Assembly (NCBI GenBank): GCA_958298945.1
Contig: OY282605.1
Span: 9,757,811-9,821,810 of the forward strand
Direction: 5' to 3'
Source of the DNA: Atherix ibis
Lineage: Eukaryota; Arthropoda; Insecta; Diptera; Athericidae
DNA length: 64,000 nt
Below, piece after piece: positions 12,661 through 23,930 of this stretch. The first letter of the stretch is position 1. Each line of letters opens with the position of its first letter. Below the pieces are notes generated by a model. That model saw nothing but the letters and a program-made list of their open reading frames with translations. It did no database searches and was not told the origin of the DNA. Position numbers and translations under genes: made by a program.

Positions 12661-13230
12661 GGGGACAGAAAAGTAATGAGCATTTTTTTTGCGGAAATTT
12701 TATTTCATTTTTATACATAAATGTTATCCCCTAAAAAGTTATTCCCTTGGGCAGCTACACATTGTCAGAGCCGTTGCTTTCACTCATCACAGCAATGCTC
12801 GAAGGCTTTACCTGGAATCCTACATTCAGCTCCTCGGTTACATTCCTTTGTATGAGTATGCTATCGACAGTACCAAAAGGACGTCTTTAAAGTGATTTTA
12901 GATCTCGGAGATAAGAAAAGAAGTAGCACGGGCTATGATAAAAGTGAATAGAGGAGAGGAGGAGGGTCCCATTAGTCTCTTTTTCTGTACAAGAACTTTT
13001 TTCTGTCACGGAGAATTTGACTCGAATAACCATTTTTCTGAGTATTTTAAAAATTCTTTTTCAATAACAAGTCTCTTTTATGAAGAAGATCTTGAAAGGT
13101 TCCAAACTTTCATAAATTTTCAGTGTTTGAAACCTCACTAAGGGGTGGGGGGAGGCGGCTAAGTAGCACAGGATATTCCATTTCCGTGCAACAAAGAGCA
13201 AATAACACTTTTTTTGAGCGTTTCAAGGAA

Positions 13231-13292
13231 CGATTGAAGACTCTGACGTCACAAGAGTCTTCACTCGTTCCACATTTTCATCAGTTTTTGAT
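13231..13292 (-). pseudogene. mariner HTH-region fragment
   Basis: On the minus strand the frame reads KTDENVERVKTLV, the start of the second helix-turn-helix segment of mariner transposases (usually TDENVERVRxLVxxDRRLT). The same peptide occurs at 42.1 kb. More decayed similarity may extend left to about 13000. Confidence 0.55.
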
Positions 13293-13475
13293 CAATGAGT
13301 GTTTATCGGCAGGATAAGAGAGCAGAGTTTTTAATAAAAGGATTTTTGGTTAACGATACTTTTTATAACGAGAAACGCATGAAAAATCATGAATAACGAG
13401 AGCATTTTAGTCAAGATGAATAATTTTGTTATGAATATTGCAAGAAGCATGAACGATTTTTTGGAGGGTTATGGA

Positions 13476-13721
13476 TTAAAGGAATTCGATTCTAGAGGAA
13501 TTGCAACCAAAAATTTCAATACCGTAAGTCCAAATAGGTTTTAAAATTGTATTGGACAGAAAGAGTTTGTCTTTTAGTGTCAGTTTTAGTAGTAGTCGAT
13601 AACGTCTGTTAAATTCAAAACTTTTCAAACTTCTGTTCAAGGGATAGGATGCTTTCCGGTATAGGATGAAGGTTACATAAATACTCTTCTGCAAATTTAC
13701 GTTCACTTTCGAACAAGTCAA
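13476..13721 (-). pseudogene. Jockey-clade non-LTR reverse transcriptase fragment
   Basis: The minus-strand frame reads NRRYRLLLKLTLKDKLFLSN followed by TILKPIWTYGIEIFGC. Jockey-clade reverse transcriptases have LSLxNKLLLYKTILKPIWTYGIQLWG at this place, C-terminal to the palm. The preceding KSIYVTFILYRKASYPLN fits the KSxxxTFTLR segment. The stretch expected between the two is missing, so there is an internal deletion. No catalytic YADD motif is present. Confidence 0.75.
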
Positions 13722-14989
13722 CCAGTCTTGGATATTTTTAATATGGAATTGTAATTTTTTTTGAAGATATTCGAATAAGTTTCTATGTCAAAAGCTTACA
13801 ATTTTTCTATAGAAGTGGACCAAGATTACTGAAAATGATGTTAGAAGAAATGTGATTTTAAGATAAGATACTATATGGAAGGAGCAATGCTCTTGAGTTT
13901 CTAGAAGAGACCAGGATGTCTCACTCGATCAAAGGCGTGTAATAGGTTTAGTAATAAGCGACATTTTTTAAGAACATAAGAAAATAAATATTTTTCATCT
14001 TATAATTTCAACCTCTTGCCCAACATCCCCAACCCAGCCCCATTCCACAAACTCTTGATAACAATTTTTCTTTTAATCAACTGTGAACTGATTAGTTTTC
14101 TATCATTCGTCATAATAGTATAGTGCATTTAACTTGTATATGATCCAAGGAGATTTTTACTAAGACGACATTTCATCGTAGAATGCCTATAAAAAAAAAT
14201 ATCGAATTCTCTGACTGATAAGACTCTACTACGACTTACAATAAACTGTTATGGACAATATGCCCATAACTGCATAATTCCATAAGATCATAACACAAAG
14301 AAATCAAATAAATCAAAATAAAGAAGATTTTTCCTCGTTTTTGTTGAAACAATTTAAAATAACAACCGGAATAAGTGAATATTTCCTTATCAGCTTACTA
14401 TAATGAGTATTGTTGCTATCAACACTTTAAGTTCATGTGATGGTAGTGCCTTTAAGAAATTGCGTTTTATAAATATTATGACAAAATTTTTTTCTTCTAT
14501 TTTACAAAAAATATAAATACGCCACTTACAAATAATGATTCAATATTATAACAACAAAAAAATATACAAACGTATTTCTTAGTCATGAATTTTTTAAAAT
14601 TACTAGTTTTTTTTCATTGTTGATAAATATGGAAGAAAATTTTCTAAGATAATAAAGCGATTGCATGGAAATATTTTTTCATTATTTTATTTGCTATTTA
14701 CAATTAAGATTTTAAAATTTAATTAACAATATCATTTCAGACAAAATGAACATTTTAATCGCGATGAATCACGTTATTGAGTGTACGAGAATCGGGTTAG
14801 AGGGGGAGTTGCATGGCTTTGTTGAACATCAAAAAATTGAGTTTGTAAGTCCATATATGGCTCTTAGTATTGTGTTGTAAAATAACAGTTTCCTATTCAA
14901 GTTATAGTATTTTCAGTCGTATATGGGGATTCCAGATGCCATTATGGGCAAGTGGTATATACGGTTTATTACAGAGAGTAAAAGTTACA
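13722..14989. other. AT-rich stretch, no gene seen
   Basis: No clear family motif. The right end could be the decayed upstream part of the R1-type fragment that begins near 14990. Confidence 0.35.
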
Positions 14990-15830
14990 TGGGTACTTTT
15001 TCCTTCAATCAGTTTTGGGTCATCTGCTATTGAATGTGATCTATGATGGTATTCTCAGACTGCATATCCCAGAAGAGTTGAGAATCGTCGCAGTCACCAA
15101 AGATATAGCTGCGGTCATAGTTTAGAAGAGGTAGAACAAATCTGCAATGAGACGGTTTCTTCAATTCGAAGAACAGTCTCTAAAGTAACTAGGTGAGATG
15201 TTTGACGCGAGGCTGCATTTTTATGAACACCTATTAAACGTTGGTAGGAAGGCTGTGGGGATAATGATGGCACTGGTGCGCCTAATGCTCTGCCTTTGGG
15301 GACCCAGGTAGTGTAGGAGGACCCTGTGGCGTGATCCGAGGCACGTAAGAAGGAGTAAAAAGGAAAGAATCGGACCTATTATCCCAACGATTTTTCCACA
15401 AGACGAGGTGGATCGCCGGAGAGGTCGGTGTGACGCTGTGACGCGATTCGAGGCTCGCACGGAGGAGAGAAATGAGTCCAAAAGAAGATGGTAAAATCTT
15501 TGGGTTAATGCCTCCGATGGCAGATGGTCTCAGCGTCTCATCTCGGCGGTGGATCTGTGGATAGATCGACGGCATGGTGATGTTGCCGGATATTTTTGGG
15601 CTTACCAATATCGCATTAAATTGGAATCTAATCCAATGTGCCCTTCTTGGGACGGGATGGTGGAAAGCGCAGAGCACGTGTTCTTTTACTGCACTCGATT
15701 CAACTTGGAAAGTGAAGAAGTTGGGAAGTGTGCTAGAGAATGCCATGGCCTTAACAAAGGTTGTGGTCATAAAAAGATCTCGAAAAGCGTGAAAGAAAAC
15801 GATAGAAATAATTCACCAGAGCAATGATTT
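14990..15830 (+). pseudogene. R1-clade non-LTR retrotransposon ORF2, 3' half
   Basis: One frame (the third) carries all recognised segments. LLLNVIYDGILRLHIPEELR lies at about 15024-15083. VAVTKDIAAVIV at 15087-15122 occupies the catalytic FADDIAVV box, whose two aspartates are not conserved as DD. LGEMFDARLHFYEHL follows from 15189, then WVNASDGRWSQRLI and, from 15549, DLWIDRRHGDV. The C-terminal block CPSWDGMVESAEHVFFYC resembles the zinc-binding C/H motif of R1/I-type elements. Stops interrupt the frame near 15120, 15310 and 15490. The RT thumb seems deleted after LMLCLWGPR, with the frame kept. Confidence 0.85.
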
Positions 15831-16420
15831 CGATCAATCTCTGCCCCACGAAGCAATTCCTGACAACAGGTCCTTGGGTAGATATAGAAATGTGACCAAG
15901 TAAGGTGGTTTTAGTGGGTTGAACTCTCACAAAATGTTTATATTTTTTCTTAAAATTATATTAATTTTAATTTTAAATATGTAAGAAAAATATAAATAAA
16001 ATATTTTTAAAAAAAATGATCGAAAAATCGATTTTTCATCGAAAAAATCTATTTTGCGTGTGATGACACGCATTCGTTCGATCAGTTTTTCAGTATCCTA
16101 GCATTGCAATAGGACTCTCCACAAGTTTTTCTTGGACAGTGCTTCAACATTCTTCTGTTCAGCTCCATCCGTAAAGAAACAATCCCAAACCACAATCGAG
16201 TCCAAAACACAAATTTGAAAAATGTTTCTGAAAGCTATCGTTTTTTAGACTCAAGAATCTGAAACTTTAACTCAACCGACAAGAGTATGTTTTTAAGTCC
16301 TCAACAAAACAGTTTGTTGTTTTGTCAACTGCATGGAAATTTCGACTTCTTTTTTCTAGGTTTTGGATACTTTTTATCAAGGAAAACTGCCATACAAAAG
16401 GAAATATCATGCTCTCAGTA
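15831..16420. other. AT-rich stretch, no gene seen
   Basis: A short A/T-rich stretch (15940-16060) contains an AAAAATCGATTTTT-like inverted repeat. No protein motif is seen. Confidence 0.4.
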
Positions 16421-17296
16421 CGAGGTCTGTTCAAAATGTATCGCGAATTTTAAATCCCCGCGGGTTACGTATACTTGATTTTAGATTTTTTTGTGGCGTT
16501 ATGTTGGTACTCATGTCTCTCACTTATGCCGATAAGTTCGGCCATTTTGAATGTTCAGTTAATTTTTGACAGCTGCTTTGCTTGCAGGTTTTTTGGCTCG
16601 TCTTCGATTTTTGCCTCAATTTCAACCAAAAACAGCATCGCATTAATAGCTGTCCTCGACGACCCAAATTTGCTCCAGGGGGCATAACTGGTGACGAATC
16701 ATGGGTTTATGGTTATGACGTGGAAACCAAAGGTCAATCATCCCAATGGAAACTGCCGCAAGAGCCAAGACTGACAAAAGGGCGCCAAGTTCTGTCGAAT
16801 CTGAAGGTTTTGCTTACAGTTTTCTTCGACCAGGGGCGTGGTGTATCATGGTTCTTACCATAGGGTAGAACGGTCAATAAGGAATATTACCTGCAAGTAA
16901 TGCGCCAGTTGCGCGAAGCAATCCACTAGAAAAGAACGGATTTGTGGAAGAACAAAAATTGGCTTTTGCCATTTTTGACCAAAAACAACACACTAATAAT
17001 GACGCAGCCACCCTATTCCCCAGATCTAGCGTTCTGTGACTTTTTCTTGTTCCCGAAACTGAAGAGCTCCATGAAAGGACGATGCTACGCTACGATTGAG
17101 GAGATAAAGGGGACATCAAAGGAGGAGCTGAACAAGATCACAGAAAATAATTTTTTGAAGTGCTTCGAGGATTGGGAACAAATGTATAATATCTGGTGGG
17201 GATTACTTTGAAGGGGACAAAATAGATATTCATAAATAAATAAAAAAAATTTAAAAAAAAAACACAAAATTCGCGATATTTTTTGATCAGATCTCG
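16421..17296 (+). mobile_element. Internally deleted mariner element with both TIRs
   Basis: The left end (16421) starts CGAGGTCTGTTCAAAATGTA. The right end (to 17296) is its inverted counterpart, giving about 31-bp TIRs with a few mismatches. TA dinucleotides flank it at 16419-16420 and 17297-17298, the mariner target site. The transposase remnant includes TGDESWVYGYDVETK (first catalytic Asp, near 16690), GRQVLSNLK, LTVFFDQ and PPYSPDLAFCDFFLFPKLK (third catalytic Asp, near 17040). The HDNAPAH segment with the second Asp is deleted, and the N-terminal DNA-binding domain is absent. At 876 bp against about 1.3 kb for an autonomous mariner, it cannot encode transposase. Confidence 0.95.
16600..17211 (+). 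pseudogene. mariner (DD34D) transposase remnant
   Basis: This is the coding remnant inside the element above. It has the N-terminal helix-turn-helix missing, the first and third catalytic Asp present, the second lost with a deletion after NKNWLL, and at least one stop (HQGR-proximal TAG near 16862). The C-terminal KCFEDWEQMYN is still legible. Its closest relative in the window is the copy at 43 kb. Confidence 0.9.
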
Positions 17297-17298
17297 TA

Positions 17299-19552
17299 TG
17301 TTGCTAAAATTTAAGCTATTAACACTTATAAACAAAACATTTTTTAAAAAAAATAAAAATATCCAAATGATAATATATTTTGTACTAATAGTTTAACTTT
17401 AACAATGAGAATAATGAATAGTTTGGAGCTGTTTGAATTCGGATTTTTAAAAAAACAGGCATTTATAAGGTCTTAAGTCGAAGATTTTGTAAAATTATTG
17501 AAAACCACAACATTTTAGATACGTTAAAAATTCGTTCAACTTTTTTTTTTTGATGGTAATTTCGTTCAACAATTTTTACATACTATTTCCATCCATCAAT
17601 ATAATCCCATTTTTAACAATTAAATAAAATTAAATCCAACTATTTGAAAAATTCTTAAATATTTACATTGAAAATTAAGAAAATCATTTAAAAACCAAAC
17701 TGCCTACCTGGTACACGCGGAAGTAAGTAAACGTTCCTTTTTTTTAAATTCACCTTTAATTATTTATAATATTTTCAAAGGCTAGACACCACTTCTATTT
17801 TTTCTCCCAACCTGAAATTCTAAACATTTCAACTAAGATAGAAGCCACAACTCTAGAGCAGAGAACATATAAATACTCTAAAATTCGATGATAGACAAAA
17901 ATGTAAACTATTCTCATACAAAAAGAAAACAAAAAAAATCTTTAAAAATAAACTCTATGCCCTGTTGACGTAATGACTTTATTTGTGCTATCAATGCGTT
18001 ATTTGTTCAATATTTACCACAGACGGACTGAGGGGGAGAGTGGAGCTTAAACATACTTGTTTATGCCAACAAATGCAATATTTTATCAAGACAAGTTCAA
18101 GAATAAAAACTTTGTTTCTTCACTTGCACATGACACACTGAAATTGTATACCTTCCAGGTGTGTTTTACTACGCTTCGCTATACGAATATTTAGCATTTT
18201 TCCTATTCATCCATTCAATACGTATTAACAATCACGAAATATATAAAAACAGAGCACTTTATTTTTATAGCCAAAAAAAAAGGGGAGGAATGCACCATAT
18301 TGTAAGTGCAGTAATTTTGTGACAATTTAATTCTTTTGGGGATGGTTACTTATAAAAGAAAAGTAAATTTTTGTATTAAAATCAGTGTCGAAAATCATGT
18401 TTTTATTCCACTTACTCTAGTAGTAGGTGTGTTTTAGTGGAAATTTCATGAAACAGTTACGCACCCTCATTGATTCTTAATATTTCGTGGTTTGTACAAG
18501 CCCTTCCTTCTGTGTCCTTTTGTAATATTCTTTCGTGTAGCTATGGTCAAATTATTATCGTCTCTTCAGGCATATAACTAATTTTTAGGGTGAATTTTTT
18601 TTAGGGAATATTTCCGAATTTTTACACTTAAATATTTAGTTTACTTTCGAAATGTAAAAAAAAATGTTACAACTTTTTTACTCTTGCTATCTTTAAAAGT
18701 ACTTTTTTTCCTCCCTTGTTGAGAACTACCACCAAATATAATTTCTGTTTCATAATTAATAATTTTTCAAATGTGATGGGACCTTTTTATGAATTATTTA
18801 CGATGTGTCATCGGCAAAAATGAATACAATTAGTCTAAGGTCAAAATGTAAATTGTAATTAATTCCGAGGCGACCACTCTGAAAACTCTATCAAACACAC
18901 CTAAATGTGGGGAAGGCATAAAAGTGAAAGTAATTACCACTTTTCTAAACAATAATAGAAAACAACCTACCTTCCCCCCTCCCTTAATAGTAAATGGTTT
19001 TCATAACACTTTCGTGGTTGCTTTAATCTCGAAAATTAATGAAAAACATTTCCGTTTTATTTTATTATTTTGTGGATAATTTTTTACAAACCATCCCCCC
19101 CGCCCCTCTCAAAACAAACCACCTAAAAACAAAACAAAAAAATATTCCTACTAAAAAAGTACGAACAAAAAACTCAAATTACGAAATTCAATATTTTTCC
19201 TTTTGATGTTCATCATTATTTTTATATAAAATTGCCAGAGTCAAAAAAAATTATTTTATTTAAAATTAAATATGGTAATGTGATTTGCAAGGATATTTAC
19301 TCTTAAAAGTCCTTTATTATCGGAATTTTTAATTAAAAATTCACTTCTCAAAATAGGGTTTAAATTTATTTTGGATATTTAATGCTGGCAATACTATTTG
19401 GTTGTTGTACTTAAAAAAAAATGTCAAACAAATAAGAATTTATTAAAAATTTTATAAAAAAAATTACAATCCTTTACGCAATAAACTCAATGTTAGTATG
19501 TGGAGATAATTTATAAAAAAAGGACCACATGAAAAACCAAAAGCCCTTAAAT
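17299..19552. other. AT-rich stretch, no gene seen
   Basis: Long A and T runs and short C-rich tracts (18968-18985, 19088-19108) occur here. I recognise no coding or transposon motif. Confidence 0.45.
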
Positions 19553-20440
19553 CACTCTTTAATTTTTGAGATTTTTGAAAAAAGTTTTTACAACATTTAA
19601 TTTTAACAGTTTCTTTTTTATAATTTCTTCTTAATTTATTCGCAACTATTTTAAAGTTTATTTACTACTTTTTGAGAGCACACAAAATTATCGGAAAAAA
19701 TATATCATCAAAATGGAATATTCAGCGTCATCTGTTGTATTTTTTGCGAGTTTATTTAGAGTATCTTTTTTAGAGAGAAAAAATATTTTGAAGAGGTTAC
19801 CATTTATTATATTTGGATAGGGAAATAATTAATGATAAAAAAGAGATCACAAAAAATATCAAAAAACAATAATTTTGACGGTTCCTATTTTTTGAATTTT
19901 TTGGGGTGATTTTTTTATAACTTTTAATTTGAACCGCAACCATTTTAAAGTTTATTTACTACTTTTTGAGAGCACATAAAATTATCGGGGAAAAAAGACA
20001 GCATCAACATGGAATATTCAGTGCCATCTGTTGTATTTTTGTGACTTTATTTAGAGTTTCTTTTTTAAGGGAAATATATTTTTATTTAATATAAAATTTA
20101 TTTATTTTACAATACATAAAAATTTAAAAAATCCCAAACAATAAAGTTCATATTTGAATTATTTTATTAATTTTAAAAAATTGGGGCAGGTCCCATTGTT
20201 GGGATTGTTTTGGTAAAAGTTTTAGAACTTTTCATTTTAACGGTTTTAAAAAAAAAAAAAATTTCCTGTAAATTTATTAACAACCCTTTTCAAGTTTCTT
20301 TATTACTCGTTGAGAGCACTTAACACTGATGACATAGGACACTTAATACAAATTAAATAGAAGCAAATTCAGCGCCATCTATTGGATATTTTTTGAACTT
20401 TATGTAGATTTTCTTTTTAATATGAGGGAAAAAGACTACT
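19553..20440. repeat. Three tandem copies of a ~300-bp unit
   Basis: The block TTTACTACTTTTTGAGAGCA followed by GGAATATTCAGCGCCATCTG(T)TG and TTTATTTAGAGT appears at about 19661, 19955 and 20299. The first two copies are 294 bp apart and close in sequence. The third is more diverged and about 344 bp away. No coding capacity. Confidence 0.85.
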
Positions 20441-21890
20441 CATAGTCTTTAACTTATCATATAAGGGAAATATTTGCATAAGGAAAATAAATAACTTTTA
20501 TTTTTATGAATAATAAAAAAAACTTTTATATATACTTTAACCTCATTGATTGTTTTATGTAAAAGTTTTCATTATCCAAAAAGGAAATAACAGATTTACC
20601 ATTACAGCTAAATTGAAAGAACTTTTATGAATATGGCAACACAAACTGTTCGAAACTAGATCTTGTCCGCTAGTAATCACTAAAATAATGGGCAACTTTC
20701 TTAATGGTAAGTTTTGTTTTTAATTTGAAGATCAAGCGTTCCATGTTAACTATTTTTTTTTGATGTTGTGATATTTCTTGTTAAACTAACTTTCTGGAAA
20801 AGGTCAAACATAGCTTCTCTTCGTATATAAGGCAAATGGCAAATCGAAAGCTAAGAATGAACTTTTGTTTGTTGAAAATATACTTCCTCTTCTATGTGTC
20901 GATGTATAATAAAATTACAATCTGGAATAGAAGTTAAGACATGTGTGAACTGAAGTGCTTTAGGAGTTCTTCCCTCAACACTATTATAATCACAACAGGA
21001 CAATGGACTATACCACCTACTGAAACTATATTTAATCCCGTCGAATATGCTGATAGTAGAAGGAGGGAAAGTTTCTGCAAAACCAAACGTTAGAATTTTG
21101 AATTTCCAGAGAAACATTAAAACTTTTCAGTTAAAGAAAAATGAACTTAATTGAATGTTTCTAGAGTAGCTTAGTTAACATTTCAGTAGTTTAGCCTTTG
21201 TTCTAACTTTTCTTGTACTTAACAAACTACAGAATTTTAACTATTCGTTTTTTTTCTTTGAACTTATAATTACTATTAGGAGCTCCAAAAGTTTGCCATT
21301 ATTTATAAGAGATTTTATATTACATAATTTTCAAACTGTTGGTATTATTTTGTAAGGTTTGGAAATTGATTTTCTTCAGACCTTCAAGTGGTCTTTATTT
21401 GAGCGGAACGACCGCAATTTGGTTCATTTTCAATTTGAATCTGTAATTATTGAGTGAGCATTTTCCAATTATCAAGGATGGTCCGTTCTATTTTTGGGTA
21501 CTTTATAAAAATAAATCACTTTTTCTATTGCATTTTAATTCTTATTTAGATTATTTTTTTCTTTTTTCAAAAACTCTTACAACTAACCTTCTTATCAGAA
21601 CAAATTCCCATCGAGTAGAAACTTTTGATAGCACAATTATTTCTTTTAATTTTCTATTATTATTCGTACGAAAAGTTGAAGACACTAACTTTAAGTGACC
21701 TATTTAATTTCGTATATAAATACTTGTATTTAACGAAAGCGATAAGAGCCAGGTTTGATATTTATATTACCGTAACTAAAGATTAGAAAAAAAAAAGTTA
21801 TTTGTCCTCAAAAACTACGTGCAATGATTTGATGAGAATATTTTCTTATCAGCCAATAATGGTGATATTTTTCCACATTTTTTTGTCTAA
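20441..21890. other. Mostly AT-rich, no confirmed gene
   Basis: Short open frames on both strands lack known motifs. A start codon in an insect-like context, followed after 16 bases by a splice-donor consensus, lies at 20688-20712 and is treated as a finding only. Confidence 0.35.
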
Positions 21891-21941
21891 TCACTTTTAT
21901 CGACTGATAACATATAACAAACAAAAAATATATTGACAATT
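21891..21941. repeat. 51-bp direct repeat, left copy
   Basis: It starts TCACTTTTATCGACTGATAA and matches 22942-22992 over 51 bases with only a handful of differences. The two copies bracket the minisatellite-bearing element at 21948-22941. Confidence 0.8.
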
Positions 21942-21947
21942 ATATAT

Positions 21948-22941
21948 CGAGATAATATGGAAAATTTTAATGATTAATTCATATTTCTAGATCCTATCGG
22001 ATTTATAGAATAGAATATGACATAAATGGGGGAATTCCTGTTCAAAATTTATTGCACCTGTTGCATAATAATCTTATTTAAAAAATTTAAACATCAGCAA
22101 TTAATATTAAATACAGTTGAGAGCCGCATCATAATCTCAAAGGCTAAAAAAATGTTCAGTAATTTTTTTTCTAAAAAAGTTTGATTAAAAATTTTCTATA
22201 AACAAAATTCCAGTAAGAATTGACTATAAAAAAATTTCCTGTAAAACTTTTCTATATAAAACTTTCAGTAAAAATTTTCTATAAAAAAAGTTGCAGTAAA
22301 AATTGTCTATAAAAACAATTCCAGTAAAAATTTTCTATAAACAAATTATCAGTAAAAAATTTCTATATAAACCATTCCAATGAAAATTTTCTATAAACAA
22401 AATTCCAGTAAAAATATTCTATAACAAAATTTGTAGTAAAAATTTTCTCTAAAAAAAAATCTGTAAACTAATTTTCTATAAAATATTTCCAGTAAAAATT
22501 TTCTATAAAATAAATTCTAGTCAAAATTTTCTATAAAACAATTTCTAGTAAAAATTTTCTATAAAAAAAATCCGAAAACAAATTTTCTATAAAATATTTC
22601 CAATAAAAATTTTCTATAAAATAAATTTTAGTCAACATTTTCTATAAAATAAATTTTAGTCAAAATTTTCTATAAAATAAATTTTAGTCAAAATTTTCTA
22701 TAAAACAATTTCCAGTAAAAATATTCTATGAAAAAAAATATCTATGAAAAAAATTTTAGTAAAAATTTTCTATAAAAAAAATGTCTATTAAAAAATTTCT
22801 TTAAAAAAATTTTCTTGAACCAACATAGTCCCACCAAACAATTTTTAGGCAAAGATGTTGATAGTTCTCGTGGCTTTATCCAGGATTTTTTTTCTTTAGG
22901 ATTATTAATTTTAGATTAGCAAAAACAGAAGATTTTCTACA
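21948..22941 (+). mobile_element. Minisatellite-bearing element, copy A
   Basis: Unique flanks (left 21948-22150, including GATTAATTCATATTTCTAGA; right 22815-22941, including CAACATAGTCCCACCAAA) enclose a tandem array of a 27-35 bp unit, AGTAAAAATTTTCTATAAAA plus a variable spacer. A second copy with the same two flanks and a longer array lies at 26420-27763. No protein motif or clear terminal inverted repeat is seen. The pattern of conserved flanks around an array of variable length is known from Helitron-like (DINE-type) and MITE-like elements of flies. Assignment to either is inference. Confidence 0.7.
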
Positions 22942-22992
22942 TCACTTTTCTCGACTGATAGCATATAACAAAACAAATATATATTGACAATT
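22942..22992. repeat. 51-bp direct repeat, right copy
   Basis: It matches 21891-21941 and begins immediately after element A. The repeat is absent from the flanks of the second element copy at 26.4-27.8 kb. Confidence 0.8.
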
Positions 22993-23039
22993 TGGATCTC
23001 AATATTTGAAATAATAACGCATTAGGCAACCTCAGAACT

Positions 23040-23290
23040 TTTCGGGCAATAAAATCGAAAAAAATTTCACGTTGTGTGGCTTGTGGCTCTGTTTTGTTGA
23101 GACCAAATATGGTTCAGACAAAAAACTTCAACTTCAGGTCGAAAAAAGTCGGGCGATATAACTCAGAAATGACGGGAACGATCTATCCATCTTAATTTTC
23201 AAAGATTAACCTTGAGACCGAAATGCACAGCAGACCCAGTAGTGGCTTTTCAGTGCCCCATTTATGAAAATGTCGCTTATTGATATACAC
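23040..23290 (-). pseudogene. rosa-like transposase fragment
   Basis: The minus strand reads, from right to left, DRSRHF, FFRPEVEV, then LNHIWSQQNRATSHTT (about 23065-23120). This parallels GERYRxMI, FFWPELED, then LDDIWFQQDGATSHTA of rosa-like DD41D transposases. The second catalytic Asp is Asn and FQQ is SQQ. Frameshifts separate the pieces. Confidence 0.65.
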
Positions 23291-23689
23291 ATAACCACCG
23301 AGCAATAAATAAATCTCAGAAAGGTTTTGTTAAAGCCTGTTATTTCAGTATCCAATCGTTGTCGATTTGCGCAAACCATATATATATTTGACAGCTGTCA
23401 AATGAGAGCGCAGTAGTTTTCGAACCACAAAATGGGTAATGCCGGACATTTTAGAAATATAATTTTTTAACATAATTAATAAAAAATAAAACAAATTTAA
23501 TATCCTTATCAAAATTAAAGGATATTTGGGAAAAATAATCTGTTTTCCTTTAAAAAAAACTCCGGAGAGTGCTTTTGGTGTGATAGAATTTTTATCTCTG
23601 GAAACTACTGTTCATGTTACTAACGATTTTTATACGGTATAGTTTGCCATTTTAACTCACACTACATCATTTCCAAATTATCTAAATTA

Positions 23690-23930
23690 ACTTCAGAAAT
23701 AATTCGTCACCAAAGATATTTCACCCAAATTTACTTCGAAAAAATGTTCTATCTCAAAATTCTATTTAATGATGAGGCTCATTTTGGGTTCAATGGTTTT
23801 TTAAAAAGTAAAATTATAGCTTTTGTATTGTAGTTCGAATTTTTCTTATAGGTTTATTAGAAGTCGTTGGTGCATGTTGACAAGTCAGCAATAATTGACA
23901 CTTTGGAAAACAATATTGAACCTGTTAACA
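23690..23930 (+). pseudogene. rosa-like transposase, deleted copy
   Basis: ILFNDEAHFGFNGFLKSK (about 23755-23810) matches the first catalytic block IIFSDEAHFxLNGFVNKQ. Directly downstream LVHVDKSAIIDTLENNIEPV (about 23859-23918) matches the C-terminal LVYVDKPxTxxxLxxNIxxxI. Everything between, including the second and third catalytic residues, is deleted. It is opposite in orientation to the fragment at 23040-23290. Confidence 0.75.

Noticed and set aside
15221..15770. Long minus-strand frames (up to 162 codons)
   Set aside because: They are antisense to the R1-type ORF2 remnant, whose plus-strand motifs are convincing.
21891..22992. LTR retrotransposon interpretation of the 51-bp direct repeats
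   Set aside because: The repeats are far too short for LTRs and the interior is a minisatellite with no gag/pol, primer-binding site or polypurine tract.
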